DNA of 64,000 bases from assembly GCF_003751945.1 (NCBI RefSeq), contig NZ_RJKL01000001.1, forward strand, positions 3,968,001 through 4,032,000, in the 5' to 3' direction. The first letter of the stretch is position 1. Each line of letters starts with the position of its first letter. The DNA comes from Couchioplanes caeruleus (GTDB lineage Bacteria; Actinomycetota; Actinomycetes; Mycobacteriales; Micromonosporaceae). Below are positions 16,892 to 27,763 of this stretch, piece by piece. The notes under the pieces were generated by a model. That model was given only the letters and a program-made list of their open reading frames with translations, was not told where the DNA came from and did not search any database. A program made the translations under genes and the position numbers.

Positions 16892-17655
16892 TTCTCAGTC
16901 CCCTTGGGTGCGGCCTCACGCTCGGTCAGCTCGCGCACGGGCAGGATCGGCGAAAGGGTGCGCTCCGAGTCGTTACCGTCGGGCAGCTTGCCCGCGACGG
17001 CGACCGACATGGTGTTGGCGTAGACGCCCGGGCCCGCCTTCGGACCGGGGTAGTTGCCCGGCCGGAAGCGCTCCTTCATCCGCGTCACCTGGTCGACCTT
17101 CTCCAGAGAGGCCTGCTCCACGTGGGCGAGGATCATCGCGCCCACCGCCGCCGTGATCAGCAGCGCGGAGGTGACCTCGAAGGCGAAGACGTACTTGGTG
17201 AACAACAGCCGGGCGATGCCCTGCACGTTGCCGGGGGCGTTCGCGTCGGCCAGCCCCACCACCGCGGTGTCGCCGAGCGAGCGGGCGAGGCCGGTGGCGA
17301 CCAGCACGCCGAAGCCGACGCCGAGCAGGATCGCCGCGATCCGTTGCCCGCGCAGCGTCTCGATGAGCGAGTCGGAGGCGTCCCGGCCGACGAGCATGAG
17401 CACGAAGAGGAACAGCATCATGATCGCGCCGGTGTAGACGATGATCTGCACCGCGCCGAGGAACGGCGCGTCGTTGACCACGTAGAGGAAGCCCAGGCAG
17501 AGCATCGTCAGGACGAGCCACAGCGCGGAGTGCACCGCGTTGCGCGCGAGCACCATGCCGAGCCCGCCGATGACGGCGAGCGAGCCCAGGATCCAGAAGC
17601 CCCAGGCCTCGGCGGTGGAGACCTGCGCCGCGGCGTCGGCCGCGTACGCCATCAT
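16888..17655 (-). CDS. nuoJ: NADH-quinone oxidoreductase subunit J
   Basis: This 255-residue protein has five membrane helices, with the conserved [50 protein letters not shown] core spread over about residues 40-90. A polar C-terminal tail of about 75 residues follows the last helix, longer than in Escherichia coli NuoJ but usual in actinomycetes. Its ATG at 17655 overlaps the nuoI stop (ATGATG). Confidence 0.96.
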   Translation of the reverse strand: MMAYAADAAAQVSTAEAWGFWILGSLAVIGGLGMVLARNAVHSALWLVLTMLCLGFLYVVNDAPFLGAVQIIVYTGAIMMLFLFVLMLVGRDASDSLIETLRGQRIAAILLGVGFGVLVATGLARSLGDTAVVGLADANAPGNVQGIARLLFTKYVFAFEVTSALLITAAVGAMILAHVEQASLEKVDQVTRMKERFRPGNYPGPKAGPGVYANTMSVAVAGKLPDGNDSERTLSPILPVRELTEREAAPKGTEK

Positions 17656-18248
17656 CGGGCCACCTCCGCGTCGGCGCCCGTGGCGGCGTCCTGCGTGCCG
17701 GTCTCGGACCAGGGTGCCCGTTCGGCGCCGGCCGACGTGCCCGGGTTGGTGAGCGCGCCCACGTAGTAGTCCTTGTCGGTGTCGCCGAGGCGCATCGGGT
17801 GCGGCGGCTGCTCCATGCCGGGCAGCAGCGGCGCCAACAGCTCCTTCTTGGTGAAGATGAGGTCCTGGCGGTTGTCGCGGGCCAGCTCGTACTCGTTGCT
17901 CATGGTCAGCGAGCGGGTCGGGCAGGCCTCGATGCAGAGCCCGCAGAAGATGCAGCGGGCGTAGTTGATCTGGTAGATGCTGGCGTACCGCTCACCCGGC
18001 GAGAAGCGCAGTTCGTCGGTGTTGTCGCCACCCTCGACGTAGATCGCGTCCGCCGGGCAGGCCCAGGCGCACAGCTCGCAGCCGATGCACTTCTCCAGGC
18101 CGTCCGGGTGCCGGTTGAGGATGTGCCGGCCGTGGTAGCGCGGCGCCGGCTTCGGCGGCGAGAACGGATAGTCGGTCGTGATGACCTTGCGGAACATGTG
18201 CGCGAAGGTCACCCCGAAGCCCTTGAACGAGCCCGTGAACGTTCCCAC
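17652..18248 (-). CDS. nuoI: NADH-quinone oxidoreductase subunit I
   Basis: This 198-residue peripheral subunit carries two [4Fe-4S] motifs, [12 protein letters not shown] (about residue 54) and [12 protein letters not shown] (about residue 98), clusters N6a and N6b. A Gly/Ala/Glu tail of about 40 residues follows the ferredoxin domain. The GTG at 18248 comes one base after the nuoH stop, with AAGGAGGTG provided by the last nuoH codons. It passes electrons from NuoG to NuoB. Confidence 0.97.
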   Translation of the reverse strand: MGTFTGSFKGFGVTFAHMFRKVITTDYPFSPPKPAPRYHGRHILNRHPDGLEKCIGCELCAWACPADAIYVEGGDNTDELRFSPGERYASIYQINYARCIFCGLCIEACPTRSLTMSNEYELARDNRQDLIFTKKELLAPLLPGMEQPPHPMRLGDTDKDYYVGALTNPGTSAGAERAPWSETGTQDAATGADAEVAR

Positions 18249-18249
18249 G

Positions 18250-19638
18250 TCACACCTCCTTGTCTGACGTGTCGTCCGGGGCGGGGTTCGTGCCGCCGAC
18301 CGTGGCGGGCTGGCGTTCGGCGACCGCGCGCCGGGCGCGCGGGCTGGGCGGGACCTGCAGGTCCATCGGCGGGACCGGGAAGCTGCCCGGCGGCCGCGCC
18401 GCGAGCTGTTCCTCGATCGAGTACTCCCGTGGCTTCTTGCTGGCCGGCCAGAGCATCGCGATGCCGAGCACCACGACCGCCGCGACGAGGTAGACCAGCC
18501 ACCGCGCGCCGCCGTCGACCCGGTCGTTGGTGACCCGGACGCCGGCGAGGAAGAGGATCCAGACCAGGTTGACCGGGATCAGCACCTTCCAGCCGAAGCG
18601 CATGAACTGGTCGTAGCGCATCCGGGGCAGCGTGGCCCGCAGCCAGATGAAGCCGAAGAGCAGGATCAGCACCTTGCCGAGCCACCACACCAACGGCCAC
18701 CAGCCGGAGTTGGCGCCCTCCCAGAAGCTGGTGATCGGCGCCGGGGCCCGCCAGCCGCCGAGGAACAGCGTGGTGGCGAACGCCGAGACGGTGATCATGT
18801 TGATGTACTCGGCCAGGAAGAAGAGCGCGAACTTGAACGACGAGTACTCGGTGTGGAAGCCGCCGACCAGCTCGGACTCCGCCTCGGGCAGGTCGAAGGG
18901 CGCCCGGTTGGTCTCACCCACCGCGGCGATGCAGTAGATGATGAAGCTGGGGAGCAGCAGGACCGCGTACCAGCTCGGCGCGGTCGGGTTCCAGCCGAGG
19001 ATGTCGACGGCCGACTCGCTGTTGCCCGCCTGCGCCTTGACGATCTGCGAGGTGGACATCGTGCCGGCGGTCATGAAGACGGCCACGATGGACAGGCCCA
19101 TGGCGACCTCGTACGAGATCATCTGGGCGCTGGACCGCAGGCCGCCGAGCAGCGGATAGGTCGAACCCGACGCCCACCCGGCGAGCACCACGCCGTAGAC
19201 GCTCATCGAGGAGCAGGCGAGCAGCACCAGCACCGAGACCGGCACGTCGGTGAGCTGCAGCGCGGTCTTGTGCCCGAAGATCGATACGACCGGCCCGAAC
19301 GGGATCACCGCGAAGGCGGTGAAGGCGCAGGTCGCCGAGATCACCGGCGCGATGAAATAGACCACCTTGTCGGCGGTCTTCGGGATGATCTCCTCCTTGA
19401 ACGGCAGCTTGATGCCGTCCGTGAGGCTCTGCAGCCAGCCCTTGGGCCCGACCTGGTTGGGTCCGGGCCGGACCGCCATCCGGGCCACGACCTTGCGCTC
19501 ATAGTTGATCGTGAAGAGCGTCAGCAGCAGCAGGATGACGAAGACGCCCAGCAGCTTGATGAGCGTGATCCACCAGACGTCGTCTTCGAACGTCTGGAGC
19601 GTCGGATCCTGGGCGGCCCCGAGAATCAGCGAGTTCAT
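18250..19638 (-). CDS. nuoH: NADH-quinone oxidoreductase subunit H
   Basis: This 462-residue membrane subunit forms the quinone entry site with NuoB/NuoD. Recognisable parts are [34 protein letters not shown] and [21 protein letters not shown] with its conserved acidic residues. It is longer than the ~325 residues of E. coli because of a polar C-terminal tail rich in Pro/Arg (about residues 405-462), a common actinobacterial feature. ATG at 19638 overlaps the nuoG stop by one base (TAATG). Confidence 0.97.
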   Translation of the reverse strand: MNSLILGAAQDPTLQTFEDDVWWITLIKLLGVFVILLLLTLFTINYERKVVARMAVRPGPNQVGPKGWLQSLTDGIKLPFKEEIIPKTADKVVYFIAPVISATCAFTAFAVIPFGPVVSIFGHKTALQLTDVPVSVLVLLACSSMSVYGVVLAGWASGSTYPLLGGLRSSAQMISYEVAMGLSIVAVFMTAGTMSTSQIVKAQAGNSESAVDILGWNPTAPSWYAVLLLPSFIIYCIAAVGETNRAPFDLPEAESELVGGFHTEYSSFKFALFFLAEYINMITVSAFATTLFLGGWRAPAPITSFWEGANSGWWPLVWWLGKVLILLFGFIWLRATLPRMRYDQFMRFGWKVLIPVNLVWILFLAGVRVTNDRVDGGARWLVYLVAAVVVLGIAMLWPASKKPREYSIEEQLAARPPGSFPVPPMDLQVPPSPRARRAVAERQPATVGGTNPAPDDTSDKEV

Positions 19639-22202
19639 TAGTTCACCCCGTTCAGCCGGGTTTGGCTTTGCCGTGCGGCGGAGCCGCCTTCAGAAAGCCC
19701 AGCGATGACCGGGCCCGGCTTGCCGGCGCTGAGCCGGACCACCGCTCCCGAGGTGACGCCGAGGCTGCGGCGCAGCGTCGAGCCCGGCGAGTTCGTGGGC
19801 AGCCAGACCACCTGCGGGGGCAGGTCCGTGATCTCGGCCGGCAGCGTGATGGCGCCCCGGTCGGTAGCGACCGTGACGGCGTCGCCGTCGGCCACGCCGA
19901 GCGACCCTGCGAGGTCCTTGCCGAGGCGCACCAGCGGGGTCCGGGCGGTGCCGGCCAGCACATCGTCGCCGTCGAGCAGCGTGCCGAGGTCGATCAGGTG
20001 GTGCCAGGTGGCCAGCACCGCCTCGCCGTCGCCGGGCCGCGACGGCTCACCCGCGGTGACCGCGGGCAGCGCCGGGCGCTCAGAGCGGCTGGCCGGCATG
20101 GAACCGAGCTCGCGCCGGATCGCGGCGACGTCGCCCGTACCCAATGCGATGCCTTCAGTCGTTCTTTGGGCGGTGGCGGGGTGGTTGGACGGGACTTCCA
20201 TCAGCGCGGCGATGGCCTCCAGCACCCGGCCGTCGGTCATCGCGCCGGTCGGCAGGACCGTCCCGAACGTGCGGAGCCGGCCCTCCCAGTCCATGAAGGT
20301 GCCGGACTTCTCGGCGGCCGGCGCGACCGGCAGGACAACGTCCGCGCGGCGGGTGACGGCGCTGTGCCGCAGCTCGACGCTGACCAGGAACGGCACCGCG
20401 TCCAGGGCCTGCTCGGCCAGGCGCGGGTCGGCGAGGTCGGCCGGGTCGACGCCGGCGACCAGCAGGGCGCCGAGCGTGCCGTCCGCGGCGGCCGCGACGA
20501 TCGCGTCCGTGTCGCGGCCGACAGCGGCGGGCAGGGCGCCGGCCTCGACGTCCCAGGCGGTGGCGAGCTCGGCCCGGGCTCCCGCGTCGGTGACCGGGCG
20601 GCCCCCGGGCAGCAGGTTGGGCAGGCAGCCCGCGTCGACGGCGCCGCGGTCGCCCGCCCGCCGCGGCACCCAGGCCAGCCGGGCACCGGTGCGCGCGGCC
20701 AGCGCCACCGCGGCGGAGAAGCCGCCGGGCACGCTCGCCAGCCGCTCCCCCACGATCAGCAGGGAGCCGGGCGACGCCAGAGCGGCGGCCACCGTGGCGT
20801 CGCTGTCGAGCAGCCGTGCCTCGTCGCCGGGCACGGCGCTGACCAGCGTCGCGCCGAGCTTCTGGAAGCCCCGGCTCAGGAACGGCGCGACCGCCGTGAC
20901 CCGCAGCTTCTTCTTCCCGTGGCCCTTGCGCAGGCGGAGGAAGAGGATCGGGCACTCCTCCTCGGGCTCCAGCCCGACGATGACCACCGACGGCGCGTCC
21001 TCGACGTCGGAGTAGGTGACGTCGGTGACACCCGCGACCGAGGCGGCCAGGAAGTCGGCCTCCTCAGCGGACAGCGGTCGCGCCCGGAAGTCGATGTCGT
21101 TGGTGCCGAGCGCCACCCGGGCGAACTTCGCGTACGCGTACGCATCCTCGACCGTCAGGCGGCCGCCGGTGAGCACGCCGACGCCCCGGCCCCTGCCGGC
21201 CGTCAGGCCCTCGGCCGCGGCCAGCAGCGCCTCGGACCAGGAGGCCTCGCGGAGCTCGCCGGTGCCGGCGTCGCGCACCATCGGAGTCGTGATGCGGTCG
21301 TAGGCGGTGGTGTAGCGGAAGCCCCACCGGCCCTTGTCGCAGTTCCACTCCTCGTTGACCGCGGGGTCGTCGCCGGCCAGGCGGCGCAGCACCTTGCCGC
21401 GGCGGTGGTCGGACCGCATGGCGCAGCCCGCCGCGCAGTGCTCGCACGTCGACGGCGTGGAGACCAGGTCGAACGGGCGGGCGCGGAACCTGTACTGCTC
21501 GCCGGTGAGGGCGCCGACCGGGCAGATCTGGATGGTGTTGCCGGAGAAGTACGAGTTGAAGGCGACGTCGCCCTCGCCCTCGCCGACCTGCCCGTCGCCG
21601 GTGCCCCGGCCGCCGAAGAAGTCGTCGCGGTAGACGTTGATCTGCTCGCCGGAGGAGCGGTCCATCAGGTCGATGAACTTGTCGCCGGCGATCTCCTCGG
21701 AGAACCGCGTGCAGCGCTGGCAGAGGATGCACCGCTCACGGTCCAGCAGCACCTGGCTGGAGATGTGGATCGGCTTCTCGTACTCGCGCTTGTGCTCGTG
21801 GAACCGCGAGTCCGACCGGCCGTTGGTCATCGCCTGGTTCTGCAGCGGGCACTCGCCACCCTTGTCGCAGGTCGGGCAGTCGAGCGGGTGATTGGCGAGC
21901 AGCAGCTCCATCACGCCGCCCTGCGCCTTCGCAGCGACCTCCGAGGTGAGCTGGGTCTTGACGACCATGCCCTCGGCGACCGTCTGGGTGCAGGAGGCGA
22001 CCGGCTTGCGCTGGCCCTCCACCTCGACCAGGCACTGCCGGCAGGCACCCGCCGGGGCGAGCAGCGGGTGGTCGCAGAACCGCGGGATCGCCGTGCCCAT
22101 CCGCTCGGCGACCCGGATGACCAGCTCACCCTTGGCGGCGGTGACCTCGACGCCGTCGATGGTGAGCGTGACCTCGTCCGCTTTCTTGGCTACGTCGGTC
22201 AT
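19638..22202 (-). CDS. nuoG: NADH-quinone oxidoreductase subunit G
   Basis: This 854-residue protein is the iron-sulfur and molybdopterin-fold subunit. The N-terminal ferredoxin domain has [15 protein letters not shown], then [13 protein letters not shown] and [10 protein letters not shown]. The N7-type [11 protein letters not shown] motif is present near residue 235. The molybdopterin oxidoreductase-like and C-terminal beta-barrel domains follow. The ATG at 22202 has GGAG upstream and shares one base with the nuoF stop. The last 20 residues ([20 protein letters not shown]) are encoded over a 36-bp palindrome and look unlike the rest, possibly an inserted repeat. Confidence 0.96.
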   Translation of the reverse strand: MTDVAKKADEVTLTIDGVEVTAAKGELVIRVAERMGTAIPRFCDHPLLAPAGACRQCLVEVEGQRKPVASCTQTVAEGMVVKTQLTSEVAAKAQGGVMELLLANHPLDCPTCDKGGECPLQNQAMTNGRSDSRFHEHKREYEKPIHISSQVLLDRERCILCQRCTRFSEEIAGDKFIDLMDRSSGEQINVYRDDFFGGRGTGDGQVGEGEGDVAFNSYFSGNTIQICPVGALTGEQYRFRARPFDLVSTPSTCEHCAAGCAMRSDHRRGKVLRRLAGDDPAVNEEWNCDKGRWGFRYTTAYDRITTPMVRDAGTGELREASWSEALLAAAEGLTAGRGRGVGVLTGGRLTVEDAYAYAKFARVALGTNDIDFRARPLSAEEADFLAASVAGVTDVTYSDVEDAPSVVIVGLEPEEECPILFLRLRKGHGKKKLRVTAVAPFLSRGFQKLGATLVSAVPGDEARLLDSDATVAAALASPGSLLIVGERLASVPGGFSAAVALAARTGARLAWVPRRAGDRGAVDAGCLPNLLPGGRPVTDAGARAELATAWDVEAGALPAAVGRDTDAIVAAAADGTLGALLVAGVDPADLADPRLAEQALDAVPFLVSVELRHSAVTRRADVVLPVAPAAEKSGTFMDWEGRLRTFGTVLPTGAMTDGRVLEAIAALMEVPSNHPATAQRTTEGIALGTGDVAAIRRELGSMPASRSERPALPAVTAGEPSRPGDGEAVLATWHHLIDLGTLLDGDDVLAGTARTPLVRLGKDLAGSLGVADGDAVTVATDRGAITLPAEITDLPPQVVWLPTNSPGSTLRRSLGVTSGAVVRLSAGKPGPVIAGLSEGGSAARQSQTRLNGVN
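19664..19699. repeat. REP-like palindrome inside the 3' end of nuoG
   Basis: The outer arms GGCTTT (19664) and AAAGCC (19694) enclose the perfect inner stem GGCGG-AG-CCGCC (19677-19688). The element sits within the last 20 codons of nuoG. I did not find a second copy in this window. Confidence 0.45.
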
Positions 22203-23518
22203 CAGTGCGCTCCTACCAGGGCCTTGGCGGACAGCCGCGGGGCGGTCCGGCCCTCGATGTAGTCCAGGTAGTCCTGGCGGAAGAACTTCAGCGTGGACAT
22301 GACCGGGGTGGCCGCGCCGTCGCCCAGGCCGCAGAACGAGCGGCCGAAGATGTTGTCCGCGGTGTCCTGCAGGGTGTCCAGGTCCTTGTAGGTGCCTTCG
22401 CCGGAGAGGATCCGGCGGTACGTGCGCACCATCCAGTAGTTGCCCTCGCGGCACGGGGTGCACTTGCCACAGGACTCGTGGTGGTAGAACTCCAGCCAGC
22501 GCCAGGTCGCGTACACCGGGCAGTCCTGGTCGGAGAAGATCTGCATCGCCGTGGTGCCCAGGATCGAGCCCGCGGCCGCCACTCCCTCGAAGTCCATCGC
22601 GGTGTCGATGTGCTCGGCCGTCAGCAGCGGGGTGGAGGAGCCGCCCGGTGTCCAGAACTTCAGGTTGTGGCCGGGCTTCATGCCGCCCGCCAGTTCGATC
22701 AGCTCGCGCAGCGTGATGCCGAGGCCGCACTCGTACTGTCCCGGGTTGGCGATCCTGCCGGAGAGCGAGTAGATCATCGGGCCGGACGACTTCTCCGTGC
22801 CCATGCTCTTCCACCAGTCGGCCCCGCCCAGCACGATGTACGGCACGCTGGCGATGGTTCCCACATTGTTGACGACGGTCGGGCTGGCGTAGAGGCCGGC
22901 GACCGCGGGGAACGGCGGGCGCAGCCGGGGCTGGCCGCGGAAGCCCTCGAGCGAGTCGAGCAGCGCCGTCTCCTCGCCGCAGATGTACGCGCCCGCGCCG
23001 CTGTGCACCACAAGATCCAGGTCGAACCCGGAGCCGAGGATGTTCTCGCCGAGGTAGCCCTTGGCGTAGGCCTCCTTGACCGCGTGCCGCAGCCGGCGAG
23101 CGGCGTGCACTGCCTCGCCGCGGATGTAGATGTACGCCCGGCTGGCGCGGATCGCGTAGGAGGCGATGATCGCGCCCTCGATCAGCGAGTGCGGGTCGTA
23201 CGTCATCAGCGGCAGGTCCTTGCAGGTGCCGGGCTCACCCTCGTCGGCGTTGATGACGAGGTAGTGCGGCTTGCCGTCGCCCTGCGGGATGAAGCCCCAC
23301 TTGAGACCGGTCGGGAAGCCCGCGCCGCCACGGCCGCGCAGACCGGAGTCCTTGACGAGCTGGATCAGGTCGTCCGGGTGCACGTCGAGCGCTTTGCGGA
23401 CCGCGGCGTACCCGTCGAGCCGCTCGTACGTCTCGATCTTCCAGGCGTCCGGCGAGAGCCAGCGCTTGGTCAGGACGGGGGTGAGCTTCTGGAGCACCTC
23501 AGGCCGTGGCTGGGTCAC
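22202..23518 (-). CDS. nuoF: NADH-quinone oxidoreductase subunit F
   Basis: This 438-residue subunit binds NADH and FMN. The glycine-rich [18 protein letters not shown] is near residue 55 and the [15 protein letters not shown] region near residue 92. The N3 [4Fe-4S] ligands are in [13 protein letters not shown] (about residue 352) with a fourth Cys in [12 protein letters not shown]. The GTG at 23518 overlaps the nuoE stop by 4 bases. It forms the electron entry module with NuoE and NuoG. Confidence 0.97.
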   Translation of the reverse strand: MTQPRPEVLQKLTPVLTKRWLSPDAWKIETYERLDGYAAVRKALDVHPDDLIQLVKDSGLRGRGGAGFPTGLKWGFIPQGDGKPHYLVINADEGEPGTCKDLPLMTYDPHSLIEGAIIASYAIRASRAYIYIRGEAVHAARRLRHAVKEAYAKGYLGENILGSGFDLDLVVHSGAGAYICGEETALLDSLEGFRGQPRLRPPFPAVAGLYASPTVVNNVGTIASVPYIVLGGADWWKSMGTEKSSGPMIYSLSGRIANPGQYECGLGITLRELIELAGGMKPGHNLKFWTPGGSSTPLLTAEHIDTAMDFEGVAAAGSILGTTAMQIFSDQDCPVYATWRWLEFYHHESCGKCTPCREGNYWMVRTYRRILSGEGTYKDLDTLQDTADNIFGRSFCGLGDGAATPVMSTLKFFRQDYLDYIEGRTAPRLSAKALVGAH

Positions 23519-24603
23519 TTCTTCTCCTTGGTGCCGCGCTTGCCGTCACCGGCGGGCTTGCCGTCGCCGGCCGGGGCGTTGCCCGCCGGACCCGCCTGCG
23601 CCGCGTCGATCTTCGCCGGGTTCGGAGTGGGCGTGGACGCATCCGGGTTGCGCACCTCCGCGGTGCGTACCTCGGGGTCCTTGACGTCACCGGCCTGGAC
23701 CGGCGCGCCGGCCTTGCGGTGCTCGACCACGTGCTCGGCCTTGTCGACGACGGCGGCCGCCGCGGTCTTGACCGCCTCCGCCGCCTTCTTGGCCACGCTG
23801 GCGATCTTTCCCTCGGACTTGGCCGCGGGCGCGCCCGCCGGCGCCGGGTCCTTGACGGCCTTGGCGGACTCGTCGCGGGCCGGCCTGGTGGTCGTGATCG
23901 GAGTGTCGATGTTGAAGTTCGGCACCGCCACTCCGTGTTGCTGGGCCAGCGTCACGCCGCGCAACGTCGGCGCGCCCGCGGGACCGTCGGCGACCGCACC
24001 GTCGCGCTCGTCGGCGAATCCGGCGAGCTGGAGCTGCATCTCCTTGAGCGAGCACACCCGCGCGCCGCGGTTCGGGACGGGCCGCTCGCCGCTGCGGAGC
24101 TTCTCGACCATGCCGACCGCCGCCTCCGGGGTGGCCTGGTCGATCGTGAAGTCGTAGTTGACCGTCACGACCGGCGCGTAGTCGCACGCCGCGAGGCACT
24201 CGGCGTGCTCGAGCGTGATCTTGCCATCGGCCGTGGTCTCGTCGTGCCCGACACCGAGATGCTCGGTCAGGCCGTCGTAGATCTCCTGGCCGCCCAGCAT
24301 GTTGCACAGCGTGTTGGTGCAGACGCTGACCAGGTACTCACCGGTCGGGCGGCGCTTGTACATGGTGTAGAAGGTGGCGACCGCGCCGACCTGGGCCTTG
24401 TTGATGCCCAGGACCTCGGCGCAGAAGGCGACGCCGTCGGGGCTGACGTGGCCCTCGACGGTCTGCACGAGATGCAGCAGCGGCAGCAGCGCCGAGCGCT
24501 CGCGGCCCGCCGGGTAGCGGGCGATGATCTCGCGCGCCTGCTCGAGGAGCTTCTCCGCGAGCGGTGCGGCTGCCGGGGAGAAGTCCACCGTGGTATCGGA
24601 CAT
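23515..24603 (-). CDS. nuoE: NADH-quinone oxidoreductase subunit E with long C-terminal extension
   Basis: Residues 1-185 are a normal NuoE: a helical N-terminus and a thioredoxin-like [2Fe-2S] domain with ligands in VCTNTLCNMLG and ECLAACDYAP. At 362 residues it is about twice the usual length. Residues ~195-362 are an Ala/Lys/Pro-rich extension containing a short helical Lys/Ala stretch (KSEGKIASVAKKAAEAVKTA) and a disordered end ([15 protein letters not shown]). The extension may anchor or regulate the NADH module, which is inference. ATG at 24603 follows the nuoD stop directly. The extension's GC bias matches coding DNA, so it is not read-through. Confidence 0.93.
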   Translation of the reverse strand: MSDTTVDFSPAAAPLAEKLLEQAREIIARYPAGRERSALLPLLHLVQTVEGHVSPDGVAFCAEVLGINKAQVGAVATFYTMYKRRPTGEYLVSVCTNTLCNMLGGQEIYDGLTEHLGVGHDETTADGKITLEHAECLAACDYAPVVTVNYDFTIDQATPEAAVGMVEKLRSGERPVPNRGARVCSLKEMQLQLAGFADERDGAVADGPAGAPTLRGVTLAQQHGVAVPNFNIDTPITTTRPARDESAKAVKDPAPAGAPAAKSEGKIASVAKKAAEAVKTAAAAVVDKAEHVVEHRKAGAPVQAGDVKDPEVRTAEVRNPDASTPTPNPAKIDAAQAGPAGNAPAGDGKPAGDGKRGTKEKK

Positions 24604-25929
24604 TTAGCGGTCACACCCACCCATCACGGGGTCCAGGGAGGCGCCGCCGGCGATGACGTCGGCCAGCAGGGCGCCCTCGGCCATCGCGGGGATGGCCTGG
24701 AGGTTCACGAAGCTCGGGTCGCGCATGTGCACCCGGTAAGGATGCGTGCCGCCGTCCGACACCGCGTGCACGCCGAGCTCGCCACGCGGGTGCTCGATGC
24801 CGACGTAGACCTGGCCGGGAGGGACCCGGAAGCCCTCGGTCACGAGCTTGAAGTGGTGGATCAGCGACTCCATCGACTGACCCATGATCTTGGCGACGTG
24901 CTCGAGCGAGTTGCCCATGCCGTCGACGCCGATCGCGAGCTGGGCGGGCCAGGCGATCTTCTTGTCGGCGACCATGATCGGGCCGGGCTTGAGCCGGTCC
25001 AGCGCCTGCTCGACGATCTTGAGGGACTCGCGGATCTCCGCCATCCGGACCAGGTAGCGGCCCCAGACGTCGCCGGTCTGCGCGGTCGGCACGTCGAACT
25101 CGTAGTTCTCGTACCCGCAGTACGGCATGGTCTTGCGCAGGTCCCAGGCCAGGCCGGCGGAGCGCAGCACCGGGCCGGTGACGCCCAGCGACAGGCAGCC
25201 CGTCACGTCCAGGACCGCGACGCCCTGGGTGCGCTCGTGCCAGATCACCTGGCCGGAGAGCAGGGCCTCGTACTCCTTGAGCTTCTTGGGCAGGTACGTC
25301 AGGAAGTCGCGGATCTTCTTGACCGCCGACTCGGGGATGTCCTGCGCGACGCCGCCCGGGCGGAAGTACGCGTGGTTCATCCGCAGGCCGGAGGTCTCCT
25401 CGAAGATGTCGAGGATGTACTCGCGCTCGCGGAAGCCGTACAGCATCATCGAGATCGCGCCGAGCTCCATGCCGGTCGTGGCGATCCAGACGAGATGCGA
25501 CGAGATCCGGTTGAGCTCCATGAAGAGCACCCGGATGGTGTTGGCCCGCTCGGTGATCTGGTCCTCGATGCCCAGCAGCTTCTCGACCGCCAGGCAGTAC
25601 CCGGCCTCGTTGAACAGCGGCGCGAGGTAGTCGGCGCGGGTCACGAAGGTCGTGCCCTGGGTCCAGTTGCGGTATTCGAGGTTCTTCTCGATGCCGGTGT
25701 GCAGATAGCCGATGACCGGCCGGGCCTCGGTGACCGTCTCGCCCTCGAGCTCGAGCACCAGCCGCAGCACGCCGTGGGTGGACGGGTGCTGCGGACCCAT
25801 GTTGACGACGATCTTCTCGTTGCTGAGCGGATCGATGCTGTCGGTGACGGTGTTCCAGTCCCCGCCGGTGACCGTGAAGACGCGGCCCTCGGTGGTCTCG
25901 CGCTCGGTGGCGTAGCCCGACTGTGTCAT
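24604..25929 (-). CDS. nuoD: NADH-quinone oxidoreductase subunit D
   Basis: This 441-residue subunit is hydrogenase-large-subunit-like and forms the quinone pocket. Conserved stretches are [36 protein letters not shown] and the C-terminal [17 protein letters not shown]. The ATG at 25929 overlaps the nuoC stop (ATGA). It is separate from NuoC here, unlike the NuoCD fusion of enterobacteria. Confidence 0.97.
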   Translation of the reverse strand: MTQSGYATERETTEGRVFTVTGGDWNTVTDSIDPLSNEKIVVNMGPQHPSTHGVLRLVLELEGETVTEARPVIGYLHTGIEKNLEYRNWTQGTTFVTRADYLAPLFNEAGYCLAVEKLLGIEDQITERANTIRVLFMELNRISSHLVWIATTGMELGAISMMLYGFREREYILDIFEETSGLRMNHAYFRPGGVAQDIPESAVKKIRDFLTYLPKKLKEYEALLSGQVIWHERTQGVAVLDVTGCLSLGVTGPVLRSAGLAWDLRKTMPYCGYENYEFDVPTAQTGDVWGRYLVRMAEIRESLKIVEQALDRLKPGPIMVADKKIAWPAQLAIGVDGMGNSLEHVAKIMGQSMESLIHHFKLVTEGFRVPPGQVYVGIEHPRGELGVHAVSDGGTHPYRVHMRDPSFVNLQAIPAMAEGALLADVIAGGASLDPVMGGCDR

Positions 25930-26645
25930 TGGTAGACCCTCCGCTGGTCAGGAGGCGGAATTTCGGCGCCCTTGTACTCGACGGGCACGCCGCCGAGCGG
26001 GTAGTCCTTGCGCTGCGGGAAGCCCTCCCAGTCGTCCGGCATGAGGATCCGGGTCAGGTTGGGGTGGCCGGTGAAGACCACGCCGAACATGTCGTAGGTC
26101 TCCCGCTCCTGCCAGTCGGCGGTCGGGTAGACGCTGGTCACGCTCGGCAGGCTGCCGTCCGCGGCGACCGCGACCTCGAGCCGCACCCGGCGCCGGTAGG
26201 TCATCGAGGTCAGGTGGTAGGCGACGTGCAGCCGGCGGGAGTCGGAGCCGAGGTAGTCCACCCCGGAGACCGAGGAGCAGAGCTCGAAGCGCAGCGCCTC
26301 GTCGTCGCGCATGATCTGGCAGACCTCGGCGATCCTCTCCGGCACGATGTGCAGGGTCAGCTCGCCGCGGTCGACGACGACCTTCTCGATCGCGTCGGAG
26401 AATCCTGGGTACGCCTCCTCCAGCGCGTCGTACACCTCGTCGAAGTAGCCGCCGAACGGCCGGGGACTGTCCGCGGTGGTCGGACGCCGGCGGACCAGGC
26501 CACCGAAGCCGGACACGTCGCCGGTGCCCATGATGCCGAACATGCCCTTGTCGGGGCTGGGCGGCGTCTGCGCCGGAGCGCCGAGGTTGGCGCCAGTCGG
26601 CTGCGTCACCGGTACGCCGCCGTCGGACTCGGGGTGCACGCTCAC
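25926..26645 (-). CDS. nuoC: NADH-quinone oxidoreductase subunit C
   Basis: This 239-residue peripheral subunit shows the 30-kDa family core: [41 protein letters not shown] is spread over residues ~180-222. The N-terminal 70 residues are a poorly conserved Pro/Gly-rich arm. The GTG at 26645 overlaps the nuoB stop (GTGA). It packs against NuoD in the connecting arm of complex I. Confidence 0.95.
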   Translation of the reverse strand: MSVHPESDGGVPVTQPTGANLGAPAQTPPSPDKGMFGIMGTGDVSGFGGLVRRRPTTADSPRPFGGYFDEVYDALEEAYPGFSDAIEKVVVDRGELTLHIVPERIAEVCQIMRDDEALRFELCSSVSGVDYLGSDSRRLHVAYHLTSMTYRRRVRLEVAVAADGSLPSVTSVYPTADWQERETYDMFGVVFTGHPNLTRILMPDDWEGFPQRKDYPLGGVPVEYKGAEIPPPDQRRVYQ

Positions 26646-27313
26646 TTGCCACCTTCCCGCAGATGCGGCTGCAGCTTCATCCAGTTCTCGATGCGGAGCT
26701 GCTCCTCGCGGCCTTCCTTGACGGCCTGCGTCCACTCGGCACGCCGGGCCTTGTCCACCCGGTACGACGAGGGCATCGCGCCGGGGGCCACGATCGGCAC
26801 GTCACCGCGCTCCTTGCGGGCCTCCAGCATCTTGCGGCCGTTCGGGCCGAGCGGCTGGGCCATGACCTTCTCGCGCATCTTGAGGATCGCGTCGATCAGC
26901 ATCTCCGGCCGCGGCGGGCAGCCGGGCAGGTAGATGTCGACCGGGACGATGTGGTCGACGCCCTGCACGATCGCGTAGTTGTTGAACATGCCGCCGGACG
27001 AGGCGCACACGCCCATCGAGATCACCGAGCGGGGCTCCGGCATCTGGTCGTAGATCTGCCGGACGACGGGGGCCATCTTCTGGCTGACCCGACCCGCGAC
27101 GATCATCAGGTCGGCCTGGCGGGGCGAGGCCCGGAAGACCTCCATGCCCCAGCGGCCCAGGTCGTAATGCGGGCCACCGGCGGCCATCATCTCGATGGCG
27201 CAGCAGGCGAGGCCGAACGTGGCGCCCCAGAAGGACGACTTGCGGGCCCAGTTCGAAAGCTTCTCGACCGAGGTCAGCAGGATGCCGCTGGGGAGTTTCT
27301 CTTCGATTCCCAT
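26642..27313 (-). CDS. nuoB: NADH-quinone oxidoreductase subunit B
   Basis: This 223-residue subunit carries the terminal N2 [4Fe-4S] cluster. The ligands are the paired cysteines in [11 protein letters not shown] plus those in [10 protein letters not shown] and [13 protein letters not shown] at 27313 comes 5 bases after the nuoA stop. The C-terminal extension after the family core (from about residue 165) is basic and typical of actinobacterial NuoB. Confidence 0.97.
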   Translation of the reverse strand: MGIEEKLPSGILLTSVEKLSNWARKSSFWGATFGLACCAIEMMAAGGPHYDLGRWGMEVFRASPRQADLMIVAGRVSQKMAPVVRQIYDQMPEPRSVISMGVCASSGGMFNNYAIVQGVDHIVPVDIYLPGCPPRPEMLIDAILKMREKVMAQPLGPNGRKMLEARKERGDVPIVAPGAMPSSYRVDKARRAEWTQAVKEGREEQLRIENWMKLQPHLREGGK

Positions 27314-27318
27314 AGCAC

Positions 27319-27684
27319 TCAGTCCCAGTTGAGGCCGCCACGCCGCCATACATACGTGTAGGCGATGAAGACGGTGACGATGAAGAGAACCATCTCGATG
27401 AAGCCGAACAGGCCGAGCGCCTCGAAGGACACGGCCCACGGGTACAGGAAGATGGTCTCGATGTCGAAGATGATGAAGAGCATCGCGGTCAGGTAGAACT
27501 TGACCGGGAAGCGACCACCGCCGATGGGCTGGGGCGCCGGTTCGATGCCGCACTCGTACGCGTCCAGCTTGGCGCGGTTGTAGCGCTTCGGGCCCACGAT
27601 CGGGGCGATCGACACCGAGAACAGGGCGAAGAGCGCACCGAGAATCAGTAGCCCGATGATCGGTACGTAAGGATTGAGCGTCAT
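27319..27684 (-). CDS. nuoA: NADH-quinone oxidoreductase subunit A
   Basis: This 121-residue protein has three membrane helices, with the conserved AYECGIEP loop and [22 protein letters not shown]. The ATG at 27684 has GGAG 7 bases upstream (caggagaaggcatg). It is the first nuo gene, 79 bases after the menaquinone reductase gene, with a degenerate Rex-like site in the gap, so an internal promoter is possible. Confidence 0.97.
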   Translation of the reverse strand: MTLNPYVPIIGLLILGALFALFSVSIAPIVGPKRYNRAKLDAYECGIEPAPQPIGGGRFPVKFYLTAMLFIIFDIETIFLYPWAVSFEALGLFGFIEMVLFIVTVFIAYTYVWRRGGLNWD

Positions 27685-27700
27685 GCCTTCTCCTGCTCGA

Positions 27701-27718
27701 CTGTTAGCCGCTTCACAC
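27701..27718 (-). promoter_or_regulatory. Degenerate Rex-like operator before nuoA
   Basis: The plus strand reads CTGTTAGCCGCTTCACAC. Against TTGTGAA-N4-TTCACAA the right half matches 6 of 7 bases and the left half 4 of 7. It lies 17 bases upstream of the nuoA start. Rex control of nuo operons is known in Streptomyces; this site is tentative. Confidence 0.35.
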
Positions 27719-27763
27719 TATTAATGCGCATTCGCCGGGCTTCGACCGGGGGTCGGCGAATAC

